A stretch of 64,000 bases of DNA from JAFIFT01 sp020051095 (GTDB taxonomy: Bacteria; Pseudomonadota; Gammaproteobacteria; Legionellales; Legionellaceae), in assembly GCF_964199965.1 (NCBI RefSeq), contig NZ_CAXMZT010000001.1, positions 1-64,000 on the forward strand, written 5' to 3'. Under the pieces are notes generated by a model. The model did not search any database, had not been told where the DNA came from, and was given only the letters and a program-made list of their open reading frames with translations. Every line of letters starts with the position of its first letter. Position 1 is the first letter of the stretch. Made by a program: the position numbers and the translations under genes. Positions 55,445 to 63,694 of this stretch are shown here, one piece after another.

Positions 55445-56340
55445 AAGGGTACCTCGACATGTTGTAATAAGTATTGGCTAGGTGATTTCCTTTCGTCTTG
55501 GCAAAATTGTAATCGATGATCGATAACAGCGCCTGCAACCGCAATGACATCGTCGGGTTTAACATAGTCTCTTCCGTCTGTTAATGCATAGGCTTGAGAA
55601 GCCCTCACTAACCCTTTCCCTGCTCGAGGACTTAAGCCATGAATAAACCAGTTTTGTTGTCGTGAAGCAGCAAGTAATGCTTGAATGTAATCAAAAATAA
55701 CCTCGCTGACTTTAATCTGCTGGCATTGCTGTTGAAGTTGTAGAAGATCATTGGGAGCCATAACTGGCTTTTCCTTTAGAAATAAAGGGCCATCTTCAAT
55801 TTTTTTTAATAACTTCCTTTCAGCTTCTCTATCAGGATAACCCAATGCTAAACACATTAAAAAACGATCGAGTTGCGATTCAGGAAGTGGATATGTGCCT
55901 GTGTGGAAGGATGGATTTTGAGTGGCAATAACAAAAAATGGGGAAGGAAGCTTGGATGTCCCCTGGTCTGTTGATATTTGTTTTTCCTCCATTGCTTCAA
56001 GCAGCGCGCTTTGTGTTTTGGGAGGAGCACGGTTAATTTCATCAGCGAGAATGAGTTGATTAAATAATGGACCTTTGTGGAAAGTGAAAGTATTGGACTG
56101 ATTGTTAAAAATGGAAATTCCGATTAAATCAGCGGGCAATAGGTCACTGGTGAATTGGATCCGACAATAATCCATTCCGGTCAGCTGTGCTAGTGCATGG
56201 CTTAAGGTTGTCTTACCCATGCCGGGTAAATCTTCTAACAGTAGATGACCGTGCGCTAGCATACAACTGACCGCTAGGCGTACGACTTCCTTTTTACCAA
56301 GAATGATGTCATTCAGCGATTGTTGTAATTCTTGTAGCAT
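55441..56340 (-). CDS. MoxR-family AAA+ ATPase
   Basis: About 299 residues from the ATG at 56340 (MLQELQQSL), which has GGA upstream; a longer frame from 56451 would add 37 residues not seen in the family. Walker A is DLPGMGKTTLSHAL, Walker B is LILADEINRAPPKTQSALLEAMEE (core LADEINRAPP), and sensor 1 is FFVIATQNP. A C-terminal lid domain follows. It heads the MoxR-DUF58-TgpA operon and probably acts as a chaperone-like ATPase. Confidence 0.93.
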   Translation of the reverse strand: MLQELQQSLNDIILGKKEVVRLAVSCMLAHGHLLLEDLPGMGKTTLSHALAQLTGMDYCRIQFTSDLLPADLIGISIFNNQSNTFTFHKGPLFNQLILADEINRAPPKTQSALLEAMEEKQISTDQGTSKLPSPFFVIATQNPSFHTGTYPLPESQLDRFLMCLALGYPDREAERKLLKKIEDGPLFLKEKPVMAPNDLLQLQQQCQQIKVSEVIFDYIQALLAASRQQNWFIHGLSPRAGKGLVRASQAYALTDGRDYVKPDDVIAVAGAVIDHRLQFCQDERKSPSQYLLQHVEVPL

Positions 56341-56509
56341 AATCAATCCAGTTATTGTTATTCCTTTATTATTAAGTTTAGACCTGATTGGATAATCTGC
56401 CACTGATTCGGTCGGTCTGAATGTGACAAAGTTGATGAGAAAGTTGCTCATTTAGAGGGGCGGAGAACGGCATTTACATCAACCGGTAAATGCCGATAGG
56501 ATTCATTGA

Positions 56510-57958
56510 TTACGAGTCACTTAATCGTACTTGAATGGTATTTGCTTGATCGGTCACAAAGTCCGCCAACGTTGAGTCAGGGCATTGTTTTAAAAACAGC
56601 TGATAGAGCTGATAAGCCAGATTCGACTCATTCGCACGGTTTGCTTTATCTGCCATTTCAATGTATTTTTTTTGGTATTCGAGTTTATCATTATCCGACT
56701 TCGCTGAAGCAATGGCAATCATATAGCACCATGCAGCATCGGTGAAATAGTGTTGATTGGTAAGAAAAGCGCCCAGGCTGATTAAGGCCTGGTTATCCAA
56801 ATCTAACTTCGCTTTACTATCTTTAAATTTCTGGAATAGCGCGACTGATTCATAGCCCATGCCGTTGTGCAAGCTAGACTTTAATGCAATTTTAGCTTGG
56901 TTTAAGGCTTTGGTTGATTGTTTTTGATGATAGTAAAGATGTGCTAGGGCCAGTTGCACATGGACATTATTGCTGTCGAAGGCATTAAACATTTTGACTT
57001 GTTCAGTCAATTCTGACTCACTCATTTTTTCAAGTCGCGGTAATAACTCATTGAATTTATCTTTTAACTGCGCCCAGGATTCTGTTTCACTAGTGGGTTG
57101 TGCGCCGTTACCATTTCCGTTAGGGCTATTTGGAGAGATTGGACTTGGTGATAGAGGGGATGCATGCGTATCGATGGGATCGGCTATGGATTGCTCACCA
57201 GACACAAAGGCACCGCTTAAACGTCCAATAATAATGGGTGAAATTAAAAACGGTAAAATGGAAATGAAGGTTGAGAAAGTGATTCCTGCTTCAAATGAGG
57301 ACTTATACAATAGGATATTGATGATCGATAATGGAATGATGTATTTGGCATAGAAGACTATGAGGCCCCCAAAAGCAGCTGAATAGTATGGGCCTAAATC
57401 ATAACGTCGATCACTCCATAACCAAATGATCGGTTCAAGGCTAAATACTTCTTCGAGTGAGGAAGTAATCGCTGCTAGTATACAACTAATCGTTGGCCCA
57501 AAAACAATGGCCAACACGATGACAAGTGCTAATAGTCCATGGAAGCTAGATGAGGCACCAAAGCTGCTTGGTCCGAAAAAGAACATGGAGAAAACCGAAT
57601 GGACCTTTAGAACATATTTTGCCAAAAGATACACAGGAATCATCCACGCAAACATGTAAATTAAATAACGCAAAACAAATGAACCCGTATCACCTTTTTG
57701 AATATGAGGCGAAAAAAAACCGGCATCCAATTCACCCGCACAGGCAGGGATCGTAAAGCGGGCAAGCAAAAATGATACTGTTAATAGGTTGATTAGCAAA
57801 TAAATCAATCCAGGCAGTTTATTACCCATTAGGTACATAATTAAATAGACAACAAACCAAAAGATGATTAGGGGAATGATAGTTAGGAAGGTGCTAAATT
57901 TCAAAAAGTTACGAACTACCTCCCCTGCATAACCACGAAACTGACTGATATCATCCAT
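56510..57958 (-). CDS. Unrecognised membrane protein with C-terminal TPR-like domain
   Basis: A 482-residue protein. Six hydrophobic segments lie at about 20-44, 47-67, 94-115, 139-165, 195-218 and 225-247. A Ser/Pro/Gly/Asn linker spans 256-292. Residues 295-465 form helix pairs of TPR type (VQLALAHLYYHQKQSTKALNQA, quoted in part: LALAHLYYHQKQSTKAL). The layout resembles membrane-TPR proteins that partner MoxR ATPases, and the MoxR operon starts 169 bp further along the same strand. I do not recognise the family by name. Site D lies 33 nt upstream of the start. Confidence 0.78.
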   Translation of the reverse strand: MDDISQFRGYAGEVVRNFLKFSTFLTIIPLIIFWFVVYLIMYLMGNKLPGLIYLLINLLTVSFLLARFTIPACAGELDAGFFSPHIQKGDTGSFVLRYLIYMFAWMIPVYLLAKYVLKVHSVFSMFFFGPSSFGASSSFHGLLALVIVLAIVFGPTISCILAAITSSLEEVFSLEPIIWLWSDRRYDLGPYYSAAFGGLIVFYAKYIIPLSIINILLYKSSFEAGITFSTFISILPFLISPIIIGRLSGAFVSGEQSIADPIDTHASPLSPSPISPNSPNGNGNGAQPTSETESWAQLKDKFNELLPRLEKMSESELTEQVKMFNAFDSNNVHVQLALAHLYYHQKQSTKALNQAKIALKSSLHNGMGYESVALFQKFKDSKAKLDLDNQALISLGAFLTNQHYFTDAAWCYMIAIASAKSDNDKLEYQKKYIEMADKANRANESNLAYQLYQLFLKQCPDSTLADFVTDQANTIQVRLSDS

Positions 57959-57990
57959 TATTAGAGTCCTTTCTCGACAATAAATATATT

Positions 57991-58003
57991 AAGGATCGTT
58001 CCT
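57991..58003. promoter_or_regulatory. Palindromic site D upstream of membrane-TPR gene
   Basis: AAGGATCGTTCCT, within the longer palindrome-like TTAAGGATCGTTCCTTAA (57989-58006), agrees with site A at 10 of 13 positions. It lies 33 nt upstream of the start at 57958. Confidence 0.4.
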
Positions 58004-58133
58004 TAACAATCATAGACTTAACTATATATAAAATGCAACCAAAGCATCGGTATTATTTTGTTTATGAGAAAAATACCTAAAAAAGGTCTCGGAATATACC
58101 TTAATGTTCCCGCATTGCGCTGCGCTCTGCGGA

Positions 58134-58172
58134 ATCCTGATATTTTTATCTTGAACAAAAAAATGTCAGGAT
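58134..58172. repeat. 14-bp stem hairpin
   Basis: ATCCTGATATTTTT (58134-58147) pairs with AAAAATGTCAGGAT (58159-58172) apart from one G-T pair, with an 11-nt loop. It follows directly on a GC-rich hairpin with arms TTCCCGCA and TGCGGAA (58107-58133). The combination looks like an intergenic palindromic repeat unit. Confidence 0.55.
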
Positions 58173-58229
58173 CACTCAGCGCTTCGCTCTATGTGGACTA
58201 AGATACTACGGTACTGCGCATATTAAAAC

Positions 58230-58255
58230 CGGGCACGGGCACGGGCTCGGGCACG
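58230..58255. repeat. GGGCAC/GGGCTC hexamer array, second copy
   Basis: Four tandem hexamers (CGGGCA, CGGGCA, CGGGCT, CGGGCA, then CG) stand in otherwise AT-rich DNA. The same unit family forms the hairpin at 364-395 beside the four-helix-bundle gene. There is no four-helix-bundle gene here. Confidence 0.7.
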
Positions 58256-58374
58256 TATAAGAGATTAGTTTTTGTCTTTTATTGAGTTTATTTCATCCTC
58301 TGAAAAGGTTTACATGGATAGATTTGCTAAAATTTGTTAAAATGGGTTGATAATTTCCGCCTAGGAGTTTATCC

Positions 58375-59856
58375 ATGTCCTCTAAATTTGCCTTGAAACA
58401 CTCTGCATTGACCTTTGATGACGTACTAATCGTACCTGCAAGTTCACAGGTGTTGCCCAAAGATGTTGAGCTCAAAACTTTTCTCACTAAATCCATTCAA
58501 CTAAATATCCCCGTATTATCTGCCGCGATGGATACCGTGACTGAAAGTCGCTTAGCCATTGCTATTGCTCAAGAAGGGGGCATTGGTATCATTCATAAAA
58601 ACATGACAGTTGTCAAACAGGCAGAAGAAGTTAGGCGAGTAAAGAAGTTTGAAAGTGGCATGGTCAAAGACCCGATTACTGTTTCGCCGGATTTTACTGT
58701 AGCGCAATTATTAGCAGTGATGGATAAACATAATTTTTCGGGTATGCCAGTTGTTGATGGCGATGATTTGGTTGGGATTGTGACCAGTAGGGACATTCGT
58801 TTTGAAGAAAATTTGTCCTTACCAGTGAAAGATGTGATGACGCCTAAAGAAAAATTGGTCACGGTGAAAGAAGGGGCTGATCGTGAAGAAATTCGTGCAT
58901 TATTACACAAGCATCGATTGGAGAAACTCCTTGTAGTCAATAACGATTTTCAATTGAGAGGCTTGATTACCGTCAAAGACATTCAAAAAGCAAAAGAAAA
59001 TCCTTATGCAAGTAAAGATAACAATGAGCAACTGCGAGTTGGCGCCGCAGTCGGTGTTGGGGATGAAACAGAGTTGCGAGTGGATGCATTGTATCAAGCG
59101 GGTGTTGATGTGGTTGTCGTTGATACGGCACACGGCCATTCGAAAGGGGTGATAGACCGAGTTAAGTGGATTAAGTCACATTATCCCGATTTACAGGTTA
59201 TCGGCGGTAATATCGCAACGGCCGAGGCTGCAAAAGCATTAAGAAAGGCAGGAGCGGATGGTGTGAAAGTTGGCATCGGTCCTGGTTCAATTTGCACAAC
59301 AAGAATTGTGACTGGGGTGGGAGTGCCTCAAATTTCTGCCATATATGAGGTAGCAAATGCTTTAAAAGGTAGTATCCCTATTATTGCGGATGGAGGTATT
59401 CGCTTTTCTGGTGACATCAGCAAGGCGTTAGTAGCCGGTGCAGATTCTGTCATGTTAGGTGGCTTATTTGCCGGTACCGAAGAGTCACCTGGTGAAATAG
59501 AATTATATCAAGGACGCACCTACAAAAGCTATCGCGGTATGGGCTCCATTGGTGCCATGGCTCAGCGATATGGGTCAAGTGATCGATATTTTCAAGAAAA
59601 TACAGCGAATGTTGATAAATTAGTGCCGGAAGGGATTGAAGGGCGGGTGGCATACAAAGGTCCGATTCAAACAATTATTCACCAAATGGTCGGTGGCATT
59701 CGTTCTTGCATGGGCTACACGGGATGTGAAACCATTAAGCAATTACATGATAAAGCGCAGTTTGTGCAAGTAACAAGTTCTGGCATGCGTGAATCACATG
59801 TTCACGATGTTAGCATTACTAAACAAGCACCCAATTACCAGGTAGAAGAATCATGA
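58375..59856 (+). CDS. guaB: Inosine-5'-monophosphate dehydrogenase
   Basis: A 493-residue enzyme oxidising IMP to XMP, the first committed step to GMP. The barrel begins LTFDDVLIVPASSQVLP. Two CBS domains are inserted at about 95-205. The catalytic Cys is in GIGPGSICTTRIVTGVGVPQ (Cys near 306) and the flap in YRGMGSIGAM. TAGGAG stands eight bases before the ATG. The stop overlaps guaA by four bases. Confidence 0.98.
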   Translation: MSSKFALKHSALTFDDVLIVPASSQVLPKDVELKTFLTKSIQLNIPVLSAAMDTVTESRLAIAIAQEGGIGIIHKNMTVVKQAEEVRRVKKFESGMVKDPITVSPDFTVAQLLAVMDKHNFSGMPVVDGDDLVGIVTSRDIRFEENLSLPVKDVMTPKEKLVTVKEGADREEIRALLHKHRLEKLLVVNNDFQLRGLITVKDIQKAKENPYASKDNNEQLRVGAAVGVGDETELRVDALYQAGVDVVVVDTAHGHSKGVIDRVKWIKSHYPDLQVIGGNIATAEAAKALRKAGADGVKVGIGPGSICTTRIVTGVGVPQISAIYEVANALKGSIPIIADGGIRFSGDISKALVAGADSVMLGGLFAGTEESPGEIELYQGRTYKSYRGMGSIGAMAQRYGSSDRYFQENTANVDKLVPEGIEGRVAYKGPIQTIIHQMVGGIRSCMGYTGCETIKQLHDKAQFVQVTSSGMRESHVHDVSITKQAPNYQVEES

Positions 59857-61436
59857 TGCAGGATTTACAACAATCGCCTCTCGTCATTCTTGACTTTGGC
59901 TCTCAATACACGCAGTTAATTGCTCGTCGCGTACGCGAAATGAAGGTCTATTGTGAAATTCATCCCTATCATATAAGCCAGGCGGATTTTCAGCGGCTAA
60001 ACCCTTGCGGTGTGATATTATCTGGCGGGCCTGAGTCAATTCAATTTTCAACCACCCATAAATTGGCAGATTGGCTGTTTCAGATGAACATACCGTTATT
60101 AGGCATCTGCTATGGCATGCAAGCAATTGCCGATCATTTGGGTGGGGAAGTGGGCTCCTCGAATGTACGCGAGTTTGGTTATGCACGACTTAAAATACAT
60201 GGACACAGTGCTTTGTTAAAGAATATTGAAGATGAAACGGATGAGAACGGTCATGCCTTATTAGATGTGTGGATGAGTCATGGTGATAAGGTAAACAAGC
60301 TTCCACCCGGATTTCAAGTCGTCTGCAGTAGCAAAAATGCCCCTATTGCCGCTATGGCAAATGATAGTAAGCGGTTTTATGGTCTACAATTTCACCCAGA
60401 AGTTACCCATACAAAGCAAGGCATGCGCATACTGCAGCGATTTGTGGTAGATATCTGTCAGGCTAAAACTAATTGGCAATCCGAAAATATTATTGCTGAA
60501 AACATTGAGCAAATCCGCGCAAAAGTCAGGTCTGAAAAAGTATTGTTAGCGCTTTCTGGTGGCGTTGACTCCTCTGTTGTTGCAGCTTTATTGCATCAAG
60601 CAATCGGTGATCAGTTAATCTGCGTCTTTGTTGATACAGGGTTGCTAAGACTCAATGAAGTATCACAAGTGCAAACTATGTTTGGACAGCATTATGGCAT
60701 CAATTTAATGACAATTGATGCGAAGGAACAGTTTTATCAGGCGTTAAAGGGAGTGACTTGCCCTGAGGATAAACGGAAAGCAATCGGGCGTACGTTTATT
60801 GATGTATTCCAGGATCAAGCAGAAAAACTGGAAAATATTCAATGGCTTGCTCAAGGTACCATTTATCCGGACGTTATTGAATCATCTGGTGACGGCACCT
60901 CTGCTGGCGGGTCAAAAGTGATTAAATCGCATCATAATGTGGGTGGTTTACCGGAAACGCTAAAACTTAAATTAATCGAACCATTGCGGACATTATTTAA
61001 AGATGAAGTTCGTCAACTTGGGCTAAATCTTGGGTTACCCTATGACATGGTGTATCGTCATCCGTTCCCGGGGCCAGGGTTAGGTGTTCGCATATTAGGC
61101 GAAATCCAACCCATCTATGCTGACATCTTGCGTCAAGCGGATGCTATTTTTATTGACGAATTACGCCAAGCCAATCTTTACGACAAAGTTTCGCAAGCAT
61201 TTGCTGTTTTTTTACCGGTCAAAAGTGTGGCTGTGATGGGTGATGGTCGCTGCTATGATTATGTCATCGCATTACGCGCCGTTGAAACCACGGATTTCAT
61301 GACCGCGCACTGGTCTCATTTGCCTTGGGAATTCATTGGTCATGTATCCAATCGTATAATTAATGAAGTGAAAGGTGTTTCCAGGGTAGTTTATGATGTT
61401 TCAGGTAAACCACCCGCAACGATTGAGTGGGAATGA
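59853..61436 (+). CDS. guaA: GMP synthase (glutamine-hydrolysing)
   Basis: A 527-residue enzyme aminating XMP to GMP. The glutaminase domain has LDFGSQYTQLIARRVRE, GICYGMQAIAD with the nucleophilic Cys and FHPEVTHT. The ATP pyrophosphatase domain has LALSGGVDSSVVAALL. The dimerisation domain carries HPFPGPGLGVRILGE and the invariant ending GKPPATIEWE. It overlaps guaB and tadA by four bases each. Confidence 0.98.
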   Translation: MMQDLQQSPLVILDFGSQYTQLIARRVREMKVYCEIHPYHISQADFQRLNPCGVILSGGPESIQFSTTHKLADWLFQMNIPLLGICYGMQAIADHLGGEVGSSNVREFGYARLKIHGHSALLKNIEDETDENGHALLDVWMSHGDKVNKLPPGFQVVCSSKNAPIAAMANDSKRFYGLQFHPEVTHTKQGMRILQRFVVDICQAKTNWQSENIIAENIEQIRAKVRSEKVLLALSGGVDSSVVAALLHQAIGDQLICVFVDTGLLRLNEVSQVQTMFGQHYGINLMTIDAKEQFYQALKGVTCPEDKRKAIGRTFIDVFQDQAEKLENIQWLAQGTIYPDVIESSGDGTSAGGSKVIKSHHNVGGLPETLKLKLIEPLRTLFKDEVRQLGLNLGLPYDMVYRHPFPGPGLGVRILGEIQPIYADILRQADAIFIDELRQANLYDKVSQAFAVFLPVKSVAVMGDGRCYDYVIALRAVETTDFMTAHWSHLPWEFIGHVSNRIINEVKGVSRVVYDVSGKPPATIEWE

Positions 61437-61882
61437 ACGATATCACCTATATGAAACGCGCTTTAGCTTTGGCCAATGAAGCCGCGAGCCTTGGCGAAAT
61501 TCCTGTGGGCGCTGTGATGGTTGATGCATCAGGCAGCATAATTGGTGAAGGATATAATCAAACAATAAGCCATTCTGACCCCACCGCCCATGCAGAAATA
61601 GTTGCATTAAGAAAGGCCTGTTTGTCTATCAACAACCATCGACTATTGGATGCAACGCTCTATGTTACTTTAGAACCTTGTCCTATGTGTGCTGGTGCTT
61701 TGATACAATCTCGCATAAAGCGTTTAGTGTTTTCTTGCCGTGATTTTAAATCAGGTGCTTGTGGGAGTGTGGTCAATATTGTTAATGGCCTAGCTTCCAA
61801 TCATGCGATATGTTTGGACGAAGGATTGCTCGCTGACCAAAGTTCACGCTTGCTCACACAATTTTTTGATAGTAAGCGCTAA
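61433..61882 (+). CDS. tadA: tRNA-specific adenosine deaminase TadA
   Basis: A 149-residue zinc deaminase that makes inosine at position 34 of tRNA-Arg(ACG). Zinc-site motifs are HAEIVALRKA (His and catalytic Glu) and EPCPMCAGALIQSRI (two Cys). The ATG at 61433 overlaps the guaA stop (ATGA); a GTG at 61427 would add two residues. The guaB-guaA-tadA order suggests joint transcription. Confidence 0.95.
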   Translation: MNDITYMKRALALANEAASLGEIPVGAVMVDASGSIIGEGYNQTISHSDPTAHAEIVALRKACLSINNHRLLDATLYVTLEPCPMCAGALIQSRIKRLVFSCRDFKSGACGSVVNIVNGLASNHAICLDEGLLADQSSRLLTQFFDSKR

Positions 61883-61909
61883 ACGCTTGCCTCGATACCT
61901 TTACTTGAA

Positions 61910-62314
61910 TTACCAAATCCAAGACGTACGTAATGGTTGTATCGCCAATACAATCATTAAGACAACGTAAATCCACCAGCTACCTTGGGTAAGTATCGGA
62001 AACAAAGCACTTAACATCAGTGCAAAGAAAAACATGGTCAAAAACAACAGGATTTGCAGTGCAGGGGTGTTATTTTTCAGGCACGATTGAATTTTTTCAC
62101 CAATACCATTTCCTGGCTGTGATATTAAATGAACAACTAATGGAAAGGCACATAAGATAACCAAAAGTAGATCAAACCACCAACCAATGGTCAGTAATAC
62201 TTTATAGAACGAGGCGATCAATAGCGTAATCGTAAAATACACTAGCATCACTAAAACATACTCAATCATAGAAAATCGGCTGAGCTTGTTGCTTAAATAG
62301 TCTTCGAATGACAT
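61910..62314 (-). CDS. Unrecognised small membrane protein
   Basis: A 134-residue protein with about four hydrophobic segments (16-38, 42-63, 85-106, 109-126) after a short cytosolic start (MSFEDYLSNKLSRFSM). I do not recognise the family. It stands alone, with AAAAGGAG upstream of the start. Confidence 0.75.
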   Translation of the reverse strand: MSFEDYLSNKLSRFSMIEYVLVMLVYFTITLLIASFYKVLLTIGWWFDLLLVILCAFPLVVHLISQPGNGIGEKIQSCLKNNTPALQILLFLTMFFFALMLSALFPILTQGSWWIYVVLMIVLAIQPLRTSWIW

Positions 62315-62435
62315 TTTGATACTCCTTTTAAAAAATGTGGATAAATCGTAGCCGATTCAGTTAAGGTACTTAAACTAAGTATAGACTTTTGTACCGAACA
62401 TTATCTTAAAAGGACATTTTTTGCGAGCTTTGCCA

Positions 62436-62482
62436 AGCAATCCAGTTCGATCCCTAAACAAAAATCGGCTCTGGATTGCTTC
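62436..62482. repeat. Degenerate palindromic element in 249-bp intergenic gap
   Basis: AAGCAATCCAG (62436-62446) and CTGGATTGCTT (62472-62482) are an exact 11-bp inverted repeat around a 25-nt loop. The flanks (TTGCGAGCTTTGCC and CCCTTTCGCTAGGCTC) look like decayed continuations of the arms. The form resembles dispersed palindromic repeats with a GGATTGCTTCG core known from several intracellular bacteria. A small GTCGT/ACGAC hairpin with a T run follows (62503-62521). Confidence 0.5.
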
Positions 62483-62563
62483 CCTTTCGCTAGGCTCTGG
62501 GTCGTAACGACGGTTTTTTTAAAATTGTCCAATATAAAAAGGATGGACATAACTCTTGGATTA

Positions 62564-63694
62564 TTATCGTTCCCTTAAGGCATTGTGTTTTGCTTTTAAA
62601 ATCGGCTTTAAGATGTAATCCAATACCGATTTCTCGCCAGTAAGTATATCAACAGTTGCCAGCATGCCAGGTATAATATAGAGCGGTTTATTTTCCGTTC
62701 CGAGGTAATTTCTATCGGTTCGAACACGTATTAGGTAAAATGTTTCATCACGACCATCTTTCTTTTCTGTGATTGTGTTAGCACTGATTTGTTCAACAAT
62801 CCCTTTTAAACCACCATAGATTGAATAATCAAAAGCGGTGATTTTGACTGTCACATCTTGTCCTGGGCGAATAAAACCGATATCTTGTGGTTTAATTTTG
62901 GCTTCAATTAACAAGGTGTCATCCAACGGTACAACCTCCATGATATCGGAGCCAGGTTTTATGACACCGCCAATGGTTGTCACGTAAATTTTATTAATAA
63001 CCCCTTTAACAGGTGAGCGAATCGTTGTGCGGGTAAGTCTATCTTCTTCATCGAGTAAATTTTCACTTTGTGATAGTAGCTCTGCTTTTACAGTGTTGAG
63101 TTGTTCTAATGCATCGGATTGGAATTTATATAATTTACTCTTTAATTCATTGACTGTACGTTGCAATCGTAGAATTTCCACTTGTGAAACAGCCCCTCTT
63201 TTAACCAGGGGGAGCGATAAGGTAAGTTCTTGTTCTGCTAGATCCATCGCTTGCTTTAATTGAGTGATTTCAGATTTTCGTGATTCATATAGTTTTTTTT
63301 CAGCTTTTGATAAGGATGGATGATTTTGTTCTAACTCTTTAGGAATATCAAAGGGGGTATCATTGACTTCTGCTTCCAGACGCATCACTTTAAGCTTCAA
63401 CGCGGCAATCTTCTGATTAAGCTCAGAAAAACTTGATCGGAAAATAGTATTATCAATTTGCATTAACTTTTGTCCTTTTTCAACAACTTCCCCTTCACGG
63501 ACATAGAGTTCGTCGACAATACCACCTTCTAAGTGTTGGATTAGCTGAACTTGGCTTGAAGGAATGACCTTGCCTTCGCCTTTTGTTACTTCATCTAATA
63601 TCGCATAATTGGACCAAACTAAGGCAATCACAAAAAAAGAAAGTGTTCCCCAAAGAAGAATATGGCTAAAAATTCGAGGCTTGATGTCAATCAT
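62564..63694 (-). CDS. Type I secretion membrane-fusion protein (HlyD family)
   Basis: A 376-residue adaptor that links an inner-membrane ABC exporter to an outer-membrane TolC-type channel. One membrane helix lies at about 9-29 (FSHILLWGTLSFFVIALVW). A biotinyl/lipoyl-like half begins GEGKVIPSSQVQLIQHLEGG. A long coiled coil spans about 75-205. The second half and barrel follow, with RSPVKGVINKIYVTTIGGVI. It is of the LapC/LssD type that exports large RTX adhesins. It overlaps the ABC gene by 8 bp. Confidence 0.92.
   Translation of the reverse strand: MIDIKPRIFSHILLWGTLSFFVIALVWSNYAILDEVTKGEGKVIPSSQVQLIQHLEGGIVDELYVREGEVVEKGQKLMQIDNTIFRSSFSELNQKIAALKLKVMRLEAEVNDTPFDIPKELEQNHPSLSKAEKKLYESRKSEITQLKQAMDLAEQELTLSLPLVKRGAVSQVEILRLQRTVNELKSKLYKFQSDALEQLNTVKAELLSQSENLLDEEDRLTRTTIRSPVKGVINKIYVTTIGGVIKPGSDIMEVVPLDDTLLIEAKIKPQDIGFIRPGQDVTVKITAFDYSIYGGLKGIVEQISANTITEKKDGRDETFYLIRVRTDRNYLGTENKPLYIIPGMLATVDILTGEKSVLDYILKPILKAKHNALRER

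Larger units (their letters stand above)
57959..58374. other. 416-bp gene-free region with several repeats
   Basis: The gap separates the divergent membrane-TPR gene and guaB. It holds palindromic site D (57991-58003), a GC-rich imperfect hairpin (58107-58133), a long AT hairpin (58134-58172), a GGGCAC/GGGCTC hexamer array (58230-58255) and the guaB leader with a TAGGAG ribosome site just before 58375. A possible guaB -10 is TAAAAT near 58337. No RNA gene is recognised. Confidence 0.6.

Noticed and set aside
59884..60186. 100-codon antisense frame over guaA
   Set aside because: guaA is unambiguous here and the antisense product shows no domain.
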